This document shows, piece by piece, positions 1 through 6,151 of a stretch of 7,657 nt of DNA. Within the stretch, counting starts at the first letter, position 1; the number at the start of each line of letters is the position of its first letter. Made by a program: the position numbers and the translations under genes. The stretch comes from CAXRGH01 sp964230195. Its GTDB lineage: Bacteria > Pseudomonadota > Gammaproteobacteria > Enterobacterales > Alteromonadaceae. The notes below the pieces were generated by a model. That model made no database searches, had not been told where the DNA came from, and saw only the letters and a list, made by a program, of their open reading frames with translations. The DNA lies in the NCBI GenBank assembly GCA_964230195.1, contig CAXRGH010000162.1, positions 1 through 7,657 on the forward strand, written 5' to 3'.

Positions 1-609
1 GTTGGAAAAACGGTAGTGTCAAGCCGTCTGATTGATCGTGTTGCTGCTGATTTGAATCGTCCAGTCGCTGAAATGCCTGTTGGCTTTAAATGGTTTGTTG
101 ATGGTTTGTTGGATGGAAATATTGGTTTTGCCGGTGAAGAAAGTGCCGGGGGGATTTTCTTACGCCAAGACGGCACACCGTGGGCGACAGATAAAGATGG
201 TATTATCCTGTGCTTATTAGCGGCCGAAATAACTGCTAAGACGGGGCGTGATCCAGCTCAACATTACCAAGCGTTAACGGAAAAGCATGGTGCTCCAAGT
301 TATAAGCGTATCGATGTTGCAGCGACACCAGAACAAAAAGCAGTGCTTGGTGCCATGGATAAGAGCGTTATAACGAGTGAAACCCTTGCAGGTGACAGTA
401 TTGTTGCCATTCACACACATGCACCAGGAAACGGTGCATCTATTGGTGGCGTGAAGATCAGCACCGAAAATGGCTGGTTTGCGGCGAGACCATCAGGAAC
501 TGAAAACGTGTATAAAATTTATGCGGAGAGTTTTGTTGACGATTCACATCTAACTTTACTTTTAAAAGAAGCTGAGGCGTTAGTTGCTCAGGTTTTAAAA
601 GTTGGTTAA
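1..609 (+). CDS. pgm: phosphoglucomutase (alpha-D-glucose phosphate-specific), C-terminal part
   Basis: Interconverts glucose 1-phosphate and glucose 6-phosphate in the cytoplasm, linking glycolysis to glycogen and nucleotide-sugar synthesis. The frame is open from base 1, so the 5' part is cut off by the window edge; 202 residues remain of a family protein of about 546. The GTG at 16 lies inside the coding region and is not a start. Visible motifs (fragment numbering): the sugar-binding loop GEESAGG at 45-51, DGII at about 66, APGNGASIGG near 142-150, and the C-terminal phosphate-binding loop RPSGTE at 163-168. The sequence closely follows the E. coli Pgm C-terminus as I remember it. The active-site serine and metal loop would lie in the missing part. 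The gene ends in an intrinsic terminator 19 bp downstream, so it is probably the last gene of its transcript. Confidence 0.96.
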   Translation, partial: VGKTVVSSRLIDRVAADLNRPVAEMPVGFKWFVDGLLDGNIGFAGEESAGGIFLRQDGTPWATDKDGIILCLLAAEITAKTGRDPAQHYQALTEKHGAPSYKRIDVAATPEQKAVLGAMDKSVITSETLAGDSIVAIHTHAPGNGASIGGVKISTENGWFAARPSGTENVYKIYAESFVDDSHLTLLLKEAEALVAQVLKVG

Positions 610-627
610 ACTTCGTTAGCGAGATTG

Positions 628-657
628 GCTGTTCGTCGGAACGAGCAGCTGTTTTTT
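628..657 (+). terminator. intrinsic terminator of pgm
   Basis: A 9-bp stem, GCTGTTCGT (628-636) pairing with ACGAGCAGC (641-649) with one G-T wobble, closes a CGGA loop and is followed by TGTTTTTT (650-657). It sits 19 bp after the pgm stop. A coding start at TTG 625 would place this hairpin over codons 2-11 of the next gene, which argues against that start. Confidence 0.85.
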
Positions 658-660
658 AAT

Positions 661-668
661 AGGGATGT
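661..668 (+). promoter_or_regulatory. possible CsrA-binding site in the leader of the EAL gene
   Basis: AGGGATGT, 20 bases upstream of the ATG at 688, matches the core ARGGAUGU of the published CsrA SELEX consensus. It lies just after the pgm terminator T-tract. A single site of this length can occur by chance; the interest comes from the CsrB-type RNAs in the same window and the known control of c-di-GMP enzymes by CsrA in other gammaproteobacteria. Confidence 0.3.
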
Positions 669-687
669 TGCTACTAGAGTTGGTTTA

Positions 688-2043
688 ATGGCAATACAAC
701 ATACATCCCTAATGACCGTTTTTTCTCGTCATGCTTTTTTGGAACAATTGAATACCGCATGCGCAGACAATAAACACGTCTCCTTGATGTTGTTTGACAT
801 CATTCGCTTTTCTGATATCAACAATCATTATGGTATTAAGCAAGGTGATGATTGCCTGATTTACGTGGTTAACCTCCTCAGTCGACTATTTGGTGATGAT
901 GCCATCGTTGGACGATTGACCACAGATGTGATTGCTGTCGTGCTGACGGTTTCCTGCAATGACCAACAATTTAAAAACCATTACCAATACGTAAGAGAGC
1001 ATTTTAAACGTCCAGTTAAAATCAATGAACAGAGCATTTTTGTTGATTTTAATGTTGGTGCTTCAACGGGTAATACCATCAGCGTTGATATGAATCGTAT
1101 CGTTGCTGGTGCAGAATCGGCATTACGCTTGTCAAAAACTAACCAGTTTCAAAACTTTCACACTGTTTATCTTAGTGCTAAGAAGCTCTCAAGTGAGCAT
1201 ATTACCCTCAAATCTGACCTTTATCGTGCGTTAGAGCAGGCAGAATTGGAACTGTATTATCAACCAAAAGTAGATTTGTGCACTGGCGACGTGGTCGGTG
1301 CTGAGTGTCTCCTTCGGTGGCACCACCCAGAACTGGGGCTTATATTTCCTAAACAGCTCATTGAGGCTACTGAATCTTATAACATGATGAATGAAGTAGG
1401 GTATTGGGTTGTCATCCAAGCCTTCAAAGCGGCTCGTGATCTGAAAAGTATTAATCAGGATCTAGTGCTCTCTATTAATATGTCACCAACGCAATTGTTT
1501 GATGTTAGTTTTGCAGCGAATTTGGCGCGATTAATGCGAACCTACTCGGTGGATGCCCGCTCTATTCAACTTGAAATTACTGAGGATGTTGTGTTGTCGG
1601 ATTCAATGCTAGTGCGAGACCAATTGAATGCATTGCGATCACTTGATCTTAGTATTGCAATGGATGACTTTGGTAAGGGTTATTCAAACCTGTCTTATGT
1701 ACGTGACATTCAACTAGACACGATCAAGGTGGATAAAAGCTTTGTGTTGGGGATTAACGATAATCCAATTAATGAGTCTATAATCCATGCTATTAACGTT
1801 ATCGCCAAAGCTATGAAGGCCGAAGTGGTTGCTGAGGGGATAGAAAATGTGCAACAACTGCAAAAAGTCAAAAATGCAGACGTTGGGATCGGTCAAGGTT
1901 TTTTGTTTTCGCCCGCAGTTCCATTTGATGAATTCTTGAGTCAGTGTTTTCCAGGGTATTATGCTGAGACCATTGAACATGCAAAAACAGCCAACTTATT
2001 CAGTGACGGTGAACGACGCAATAACAACAAAAATAATAAATAA
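688..2043 (+). CDS. EAL-domain cyclic-di-GMP phosphodiesterase with degenerate GGDEF domain
   Basis: Predicted to hydrolyse c-di-GMP to pGpG. 451 residues from the ATG at 688, which has AGAG 8 bases upstream. The same frame extends to a TTG at 625, but those codons run through the pgm terminator. The N-terminal half (about 10-160) has the fold pattern of a GGDEF domain, but the signature is TTDVI (78-82) in place of GGDEF, so cyclase activity is unlikely. The C-terminal EAL domain (about 175-425) keeps the catalytic set: E206 of the ECL variant of EAL followed by LRW, N264 in INMSP, E296 in LEITED, D326-D327 in DDFGKG, K347, E383 in VAEGIE and Q403. Lysine at 330 replaces the usual small or threonine residue of loop 6. 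No transmembrane segment or sensor domain is evident, so the protein is probably cytoplasmic. The tail is Asn/Lys-rich. It ends 12 bp before astE and is likely co-transcribed with it. Confidence 0.9.
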   Translation: MAIQHTSLMTVFSRHAFLEQLNTACADNKHVSLMLFDIIRFSDINNHYGIKQGDDCLIYVVNLLSRLFGDDAIVGRLTTDVIAVVLTVSCNDQQFKNHYQYVREHFKRPVKINEQSIFVDFNVGASTGNTISVDMNRIVAGAESALRLSKTNQFQNFHTVYLSAKKLSSEHITLKSDLYRALEQAELELYYQPKVDLCTGDVVGAECLLRWHHPELGLIFPKQLIEATESYNMMNEVGYWVVIQAFKAARDLKSINQDLVLSINMSPTQLFDVSFAANLARLMRTYSVDARSIQLEITEDVVLSDSMLVRDQLNALRSLDLSIAMDDFGKGYSNLSYVRDIQLDTIKVDKSFVLGINDNPINESIIHAINVIAKAMKAEVVAEGIENVQQLQKVKNADVGIGQGFLFSPAVPFDEFLSQCFPGYYAETIEHAKTANLFSDGERRNNNKNNK

Positions 2044-2055
2044 CGAAGGAATTTT

Positions 2056-3087
2056 ATGCTCGAGGATACTCTAAGAACGACGGGAAATTTTCTTACACTG
2101 TCTAGGCGTCATCCTGCCTTGATGTCATCCCCATTCATTTTTCATCTCGGAAACGGTACGCAAGTGACAGTGCTGTGTGAAGGGATCATCATTTTTGAGC
2201 CACCATCAATGGGGACGAAAGATATTATTCTTTCGAGTGGAGTGCACGGTAATGAAACGGCTCCTATCGAAATCTGCGATGATCTTGTGACAGGCATCCT
2301 AAAAGAAGAAATCCTTATTGAGAATAGAGTTTTGTTTATCTTCGCAAATTTGGCAGCTGTGGATATTGGAGAACGATTTGTTGAGGAAAACATGAATCGT
2401 TTATTCCCTAAGATCTATTTAGAAGGTAAGGGATTAGAGGTACCTGAGAGATACAGGGCCAAACAGTGTGATGATGCAGTTGAGTACTTTCTGGCATTTG
2501 ACCAACAAGAGACGAGAGAGCGTTTACATCTTGACCTTCACACTGCAATCCGAGCGTCTAAACACAACACCTTTGCCGTTTACCCCTTTTTAGATGATGC
2601 ACCCCATAGCGAATCAATACTCTCCCTCATGGCAGATTGCGGAGTGAACACTATCTTATTGTCTTCCTCAGCAGCGACTACCTTTAGCTATAACTCTTGG
2701 TCACGTTTCAACGTTCATGCCTTAACGGTTGAACTAGGTAAAGCGAGACCGTTTGGTGAAAACGACATGTCACAGTTTGCAGCGGCTAAATTAACGTTGG
2801 AAAAGTTAATCTGTGGCACCTATAAACCGCGTGAATTTAAGCTCAGCGATTTTGAGATTTTTGAAGTGAATCAAGTGGTAATAAAAAGAGATCCTGATTT
2901 CAGGCTCCACTTTTCTGAATCGACGCCGAATTTCACCTCGTTTGCCATAGGTGAAGTGGTTGCTTCTGAATCCAGTGGAAAAACAACTATCGAGGTAGAG
3001 GGAGAAGCCATTGTTTTCCCTAACGCAGGGGTTAAAATAGGCGAACGAGCTATGCTGACGGTAAAGCCCGGCCAACTGACTCAGTAG
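2056..3087 (+). CDS. astE: succinylglutamate desuccinylase
   Basis: Last step of the arginine succinyltransferase (AST) pathway: N-succinyl-L-glutamate plus water gives glutamate and succinate, in the cytoplasm. 343 residues, close to the usual family length of about 320-350. The zinc-binding pattern of the M14 AstE/aspartoacylase family is visible: H64 and E67 in GVHGNE (62-67), H162 in HLDLH (158-162), and the likely catalytic E226 in TVELGKARPFG. NMNRLF (112-117) is the conserved substrate-side motif. The C-terminal part (about 255-343) is the beta-rich domain seen in this family. The start ATG has a strong ribosome-binding site, GAAGGA, 5 bases upstream. It follows the EAL gene by 12 bp and precedes the HIT gene by 44 bp. 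None of the other ast genes (astC, A, D, B) is in the window, so this is a detached astE. Confidence 0.92.
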   Translation: MLEDTLRTTGNFLTLSRRHPALMSSPFIFHLGNGTQVTVLCEGIIIFEPPSMGTKDIILSSGVHGNETAPIEICDDLVTGILKEEILIENRVLFIFANLAAVDIGERFVEENMNRLFPKIYLEGKGLEVPERYRAKQCDDAVEYFLAFDQQETRERLHLDLHTAIRASKHNTFAVYPFLDDAPHSESILSLMADCGVNTILLSSSAATTFSYNSWSRFNVHALTVELGKARPFGENDMSQFAAAKLTLEKLICGTYKPREFKLSDFEIFEVNQVVIKRDPDFRLHFSESTPNFTSFAIGEVVASESSGKTTIEVEGEAIVFPNAGVKIGERAMLTVKPGQLTQ

Positions 3088-3131
3088 GCTTAGCCTTCAT
3101 AATGGATTCAAAAAATAGAAAAGGATAGAAG

Positions 3132-3554
3132 ATGTTTGAATTGGACTCGCGACTCAATAACGATTGCCATTTTATTTGTGACTTACCGTTAAGCCGCGCA
3201 TTGTTACTCGATAACGAGCAGGTACCATGGATTATTCTTGTTCCTCGTATTAACAATATCAAAGAAGCCATCGACCTCTCATCAGAACAGCAATTACAAC
3301 TACACCATGAGTCAGCATTTGTCAGTAATCTTCTCAGAGAACTATTTTCACCAGACAAACTCAATGTTGCAGCGATAGGAAACCTTGTTCCTCAACTACA
3401 TGTTCACCATATTGCCCGCTTTAAGACAGATCCATGTTGGCCTGCGCCAGTTTGGGGGAATATTCAACCGTCGGCTTATACTGACAAAGCAGCAGAAGCG
3501 CTGCTATTGCAGCTTCGCTCCAAACTCTCTCGATTTACTCTGTCAGCGAACTAA
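3132..3554 (+). CDS. HIT-family nucleotide-binding protein
   Basis: 140 residues, a typical length for a single-domain HIT protein. These proteins bind or hydrolyse nucleotides through a histidine triad; the substrate here is unknown. The motif is at 88-96: PQLHVHHIAR, with H90 and H92 in the expected positions, H93 replacing the usual hydrophobic residue, and isoleucine where the third triad histidine would be. The conserved downstream segment WPAPVWG (103-109) marks a proteobacterial HIT subfamily in which, as I recall, the third histidine is also absent. VPWIILVPR (31-39) is the N-terminal beta strand of the fold. The ATG is preceded by AAGGA 6 bases upstream. It is probably the last gene of the EAL-astE-HIT unit; no clear terminator follows. 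Confidence 0.85.
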   Translation: MFELDSRLNNDCHFICDLPLSRALLLDNEQVPWIILVPRINNIKEAIDLSSEQQLQLHHESAFVSNLLRELFSPDKLNVAAIGNLVPQLHVHHIARFKTDPCWPAPVWGNIQPSAYTDKAAEALLLQLRSKLSRFTLSAN

Positions 3555-3843
3555 TGAATTTTCAGAAGTAACAGCAGAATACCCATGAGGGCATGCTATA
3601 CGCCGCTGGAACGTATCGAGAATGGCCACGGTTGAGAACAAAGGAAACTAAAGTTTGACGGGCTTTTGTTGTTGTGGCTCACTAGCAGCCTGACATTTTA
3701 AGCACGGTACTCTCAAACCAGCAAAGACTTCGTATGGGAAGAAGGTCTAGCACTATCTGAGTTTGCTGTAGATTGTCAAAGAGAGGCGTTATTAGTCTTG
3801 CAGAAGCGAGACAAAGCAACTTGCTCCATCCCGCTCTGAGATT
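3555..3843. other. intergenic stretch between convergent genes, possible gene remnant
   Basis: No complete gene is seen. On the + strand, 3702-3839 is an open frame of 45 codons ending in TGA without a usable start; it has a protein-like composition (starting ARYSQTSKDFVWEEG) and could be the tail of a decayed gene, but I do not recognise it. A hairpin at 3805-3835 (arms AGCGAGA and TCCCGCT with a nested AGCAA/TTGCT stem) could help end the symporter transcript on the - strand, although no T-run follows it. Confidence 0.4.
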
Positions 3844-5244
3844 TTACCAAACGCCTTTTTCTGATTCGCCTTGGATTTTACAATCACCGGCTTTGTAGCT
3901 CATTTTTTGCTTAGATTTAAGCTTATTGAAATAGTCGTTAGAAATATTTTTGATGGTAGGCGTTAGCATAGCTATCGCAATAATATTAATCACCGTCATC
4001 ATTCCCAGCGCCATGTCCGCCATCGCCCAAACTGAGGGAAGGGATGCCATAGCTCCCCACACAATCATTAATAGATAGCCAATCGTATAGGCGGTTCGAC
4101 CTAATTTGTGATCAAGTTTGAAGATGTGCAAATTACTCTCACCATAAGCATAATTTGCAACCACAGAGGTAAATGCAAACAAACCAACCGCAATGGCAAT
4201 GAAGTCAGAGCCGGCGCTACCCATATGGAATTCCATTGCTGATTGCGTCAAACGTATGCCTTCCATTTGTTCGCCCTGTCCACCGCCCGCAAGTAGAATA
4301 ATGACCGCCGAACAAGTACACAGTACTAAGGTGTCAAGGAATACTCCCAACATCTGAACAAAACCTTGAGAGGCCGGATGATTAGGGCGAGGAGTGGCAC
4401 CTGCTGCAGCATGGGGTACACTACCTGAACCAGCTTCGTTCGAATACAATCCACGTTGAATACCATTTTTTAATGCAGCGGCCAGGGTTCCGCCAACGGC
4501 TTCCTCTAAACCAAAAGCGCTTTTTACAATGGTGATCAACAAGTCAGGAACTTGCGAGATATTCATAATCGTGATGATAACGGCAACGAGTATATAAACA
4601 ATACCCATAAACGGGACAACATATTCAGCAAATTGAGCAATACGCCTTAAACCACCAACAACAATGACGCCGGCGAGTAGCGCAACGATAATGCCAGTTG
4701 TCTCTGCTGCAATCCCGAAACTGTTATTAAAAGCGTCGCTGATAGTATTGGTTTGCACTGCACTAAATACAAAGCCATAGCCGAAAAACAAACATAACGA
4801 GAAGGACACTGCGAGCCACGGTTTCTTGAGTCCGAGTTTAATGTAATAGGCTGGACCACCGCGGAATTCACCATGGTCATCTCTCACTTTATATAATTGG
4901 CCAAGCACACTCTCGACGTATCCCGTTGCCATACCAAGAATGGCGATAACCCACATCCAAAAGATTGCTCCCGGGCCTCCCAGTGAAATAGCCACTGCTA
5001 CTCCAGCAAGGTTACCCGTTCCAACTCTTGCCGAGAGGCTTGTGCAAAGCGCTTGAAAAGAACTAATACCGGACTCATCGGAATAAGAACTTCCACGCAT
5101 GATTTTGAACATATGAGTAAAATACCGGAGTTGCAGAAAATCCAGTTTGTAACTAAACCAAAAACCGGCGCCGACGAGCATGAAGATGAGAACTTGTCCA
5201 TCACCCCATAGGATGTTGTTGACGAAATTGACGATTGGATCCAT
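3844..5244 (-). CDS. AGCS-family sodium/alanine (or glycine) symporter
   Basis: 466 residues; an inner-membrane secondary transporter that takes up alanine, glycine or a related small amino acid with sodium or protons. The family is recognised from VGTGNLAGVA (74-83), GMATGYVESVLGQLYK (104-119, the AGCS signature region), FRGGPAYY (127-134) and KNGIQRGLYSNEAGSGS (259-275). About ten hydrophobic segments are visible, for example near 17-30, 92-108, 144-162, 183-198, 209-228, 298-319, 347-363, 386-405 and 411-430. The C-terminus is hydrophilic and Lys-rich. The ATG at 5244 has only a weak AAG-type ribosome-binding site. It has its own promoter (5274-5303), but no terminator separates it from the tRNA operon upstream, so readthrough is possible. 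It converges on the HIT gene. The substrate cannot be fixed from sequence alone. Confidence 0.93.
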   Translation of the reverse strand: MDPIVNFVNNILWGDGQVLIFMLVGAGFWFSYKLDFLQLRYFTHMFKIMRGSSYSDESGISSFQALCTSLSARVGTGNLAGVAVAISLGGPGAIFWMWVIAILGMATGYVESVLGQLYKVRDDHGEFRGGPAYYIKLGLKKPWLAVSFSLCLFFGYGFVFSAVQTNTISDAFNNSFGIAAETTGIIVALLAGVIVVGGLRRIAQFAEYVVPFMGIVYILVAVIITIMNISQVPDLLITIVKSAFGLEEAVGGTLAAALKNGIQRGLYSNEAGSGSVPHAAAGATPRPNHPASQGFVQMLGVFLDTLVLCTCSAVIILLAGGGQGEQMEGIRLTQSAMEFHMGSAGSDFIAIAVGLFAFTSVVANYAYGESNLHIFKLDHKLGRTAYTIGYLLMIVWGAMASLPSVWAMADMALGMMTVINIIAIAMLTPTIKNISNDYFNKLKSKQKMSYKAGDCKIQGESEKGVW

Positions 5245-5273
5245 TGTGTTTTCTTATTATTGAATTTGTACAA

Positions 5274-5303
5274 ATAATATCGTGAGGCACTACACTATTG
5301 CAA
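5274..5303 (-). promoter_or_regulatory. sigma70 promoter for the AGCS symporter gene
   Basis: On the - strand, -35 TTGCAA (5298-5303) and -10 TATTAT (5274-5279) are separated by 18 bp. The -10 matches 5 of 6 consensus bases and the -35 matches 4 of 6. Transcription would start roughly 20-25 bp before the ATG, leaving a short leader. Confidence 0.55.
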
Positions 5304-5329
5304 ACTTACGAGAGATGTTTTTAAGAAAA

Positions 5330-5404
5330 TGGCTGGGGTAGCTGGACTCGAACCAACGAATGGCGGGATCAAAACCCGCTGCCTTACCACTTGGCTATAC
5401 CCCA
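5330..5404 (-). tRNA. tRNA-Gln (UUG), distal copy
   Basis: 75 nt including an encoded CCA. The acceptor stem TGGGGTA pairs with TACCCCA, the anticodon stem GCGGG/CCCGC holds the loop TTTTGAT with anticodon UUG, and the T arm carries TTCGAGT. The sequence is identical to the copy at 5425-5499. It is the last gene of the tRNA operon; 20 bp separate it from the previous copy. Confidence 0.96.
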
Positions 5405-5424
5405 ATAGAAGAGTTAGTGTGTGA

Positions 5425-5499
5425 TGGCTGGGGTAGCTGGACTCGAACCAACGAATGGCGGGATCAAAACCCGCTGCCTTACCACTTGGCTATACCCCA
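5425..5499 (-). tRNA. tRNA-Gln (UUG), proximal copy
   Basis: 75 nt, CCA encoded, anticodon UUG in the loop TTTTGAT, identical to the copy at 5330-5404. Third gene of the operon, 16 bp after tRNA-Leu. Tandem Gln(UUG) genes also occur in the corresponding enterobacterial metT-leuW-gln cluster. Confidence 0.96.
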
Positions 5500-5515
5500 A
5501 TCACAAAAACAACGT

Positions 5516-5600
5516 TGGTGCGGAAGGAGAGACTTGAACTCTCACGCCGTGAAGCACTGGAACCTAAATCCAGCGTGTCTACCAATTCCACCACTCCCGC
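5516..5600 (-). tRNA. tRNA-Leu (UAG)
   Basis: 85 nt with encoded CCA and the long variable arm of class II tRNAs. The anticodon stem CTGGA/TCCAG closes the loop TTTAGGT, giving anticodon UAG (reads CUN). The acceptor GCGGGAG pairs with CTTCCGC with one G-T wobble. It resembles E. coli leuW. Second gene of the operon, only 5 bp from tRNA-Met. Confidence 0.96.
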
Positions 5601-5605
5601 AACGT

Positions 5606-5682
5606 TGGTGGCTAAGGCGGGACTCGAACCTGCGACCCCAGCATTATGAGTGCTGTGCTCTAACCAGCTGAGCTACTTAGCC
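5606..5682 (-). tRNA. tRNA-Met (CAU), elongator type
   Basis: 77 nt with encoded CCA. The anticodon stem CAGCA/TGCTG holds the loop CTCATAA with anticodon CAU. The body (acceptor GGCTAAG, D arm AGCTCAGCTGGTTAGAGC) resembles the elongator tRNA-Met of E. coli metT, the first gene of the matching enterobacterial operon. The first acceptor pair is G-C, unlike initiator tRNA. A tRNA-Ile2 with lysidine-modified CAU is a less likely reading. Confidence 0.93.
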
Positions 5683-5710
5683 AACGTTTTACTCTCTGCG
5701 AGTGGCGTGA

Positions 5711-5739
5711 ATAATACGGATGAGGCGGGGAATCGTCAA
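5711..5739 (-). promoter_or_regulatory. sigma70 promoter of the tRNA operon
   Basis: On the - strand, -35 TTGACG (5734-5739) and -10 TATTAT (5711-5716) with the optimal 17-bp spacer, each 5 of 6 consensus. An A-rich tract upstream (5740-5765) may act as an UP element. The sequence just after the -10 is fairly GC-rich (CACGCCACTCGC), as in promoters under stringent control. It lies about 28 bp before tRNA-Met. Confidence 0.85.
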
Positions 5740-5938
5740 CCTTTTTTTTGCAAATACTTTTTGATTGGATGTTAACTAATCAATTTGTTGTATTTTTGAC
5801 TTTTTTGGTTGAAATGTGCACTTGTCGACGCTGACTTTAACACCTTCATTCCCGTACTATGTCTGTGCATTTGTCGTGTTTAGAGGTACGAAAATGAAGT
5901 ACGAATGGTTTAAGTTGAAACAGTTGATATGAACTAGA
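5740..5938. other. non-coding spacer between the tRNA promoter and the second CsrB-like RNA
   Basis: No credible gene or tRNA. Short T and A runs occur near 5741-5765 and 5793-5808. A direct repeat GTACG (5886-5890 and 5900-5904) is visible. If the second CsrB-like RNA is longer than I have drawn it, its 3' end would fall here, but I see no hairpin followed by a T-run on the - strand. Confidence 0.4.
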
Positions 5939-5989
5939 AAATGAGGAAGAACGAACACATCGATCCTTGATGATGTTCGTCTCTCATTT
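5939..5989. repeat. long imperfect inverted repeat, possible terminator
   Basis: Outer arms AAATGAG (5939-5945) and CTCATTT (5983-5989) and inner arms ACGAACA (5951-5957) and TGTTCGT (5974-5980). In + orientation it is followed by a pyrimidine-rich run (CTCTCTTCTTTCTTTT); in - orientation the loop holds AAGGATC and only a weak TTCT follows. It may be the 3' structure of the CsrB-like RNA or a terminator facing the other way. Confidence 0.45.
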
Positions 5990-6139
5990 CTCTCTTCTTT
6001 CTTTTGAGGCTTTGGTCCCTCATCCCTTGAAATTAGAGGTGGATATGTGCAGCTCATCCTGAACTTGTACAAATCCTTACTGCACTGAGCCATCCTGACT
6101 CCCGTCTCAATCCTTGAGCCGCGTCGAAATCCATTCGAC
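5939..6139 (-). ncRNA. csrB: CsrB/RsmB-type CsrA-sequestering small RNA, downstream copy
   Basis: Predicted regulatory RNA that binds several CsrA dimers and relieves their control of target mRNAs. On the - strand there are nine GGA motifs in about 175 nt, including two exact CAGGATG. Hairpins presenting GGA: GTCGAA-TGGAT-TTCGAC (6128-6139 side), CTCA-AGGAT-TGAG (about 6106-6118), GAGTC-AGGAT-GGCTC (about 6088-6102), GTTC-AGGAT-GAGC, and CATC-AAGGATC-GATG (about 5959-5973). The 5' end is set at the G at 6139 by a TATCAT -10 element 6 bases before it and by alignment with the other copy, whose first hairpin has the same design. No protein gene fits here; the 94-codon frame crossing it has no family resemblance. 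The 3' end is uncertain: a long imperfect hairpin (5939-5989) is the last structure but lacks a proper U-tract on this strand. The family call rests on motif density and structure. Confidence 0.7.
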
Positions 6140-6145
6140 AAGTTA

Positions 6146-6151
6146 ATGATA
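6146..6151 (-). promoter_or_regulatory. putative -10 element of the downstream CsrB-like RNA
   Basis: TATCAT on the - strand, 5 of 6 to TATAAT, placed 6 bases before the G at 6139. No good -35 is seen at 16-18 bp, as expected for a promoter that depends on an activator. Confidence 0.4.

Noticed and set aside
3385..3588. 67-codon + strand frame overlapping the HIT gene
   Set aside because: It is a shifted frame within the HIT coding region, which has the HVHHIAR motif and a good ribosome-binding site in its own frame.
3805..3835. attC-like integron recombination site
   Set aside because: The hairpin lacks the attC core sites (RYYYAAC and GTTRRRY) and no integron cassettes or integrase are nearby.
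5360..5671. Two + strand reading frames across the tRNA cluster (103 and 64 codons)
   Set aside because: They are antisense translations of tRNA genes; peptides such as SWTRTNE are well-known spurious products of tRNA complements.
5857..6141. 94-codon - strand frame
   Set aside because: It overlaps the downstream CsrB-like RNA, has no family resemblance, and its sequence is explained by the GGA-hairpin array.
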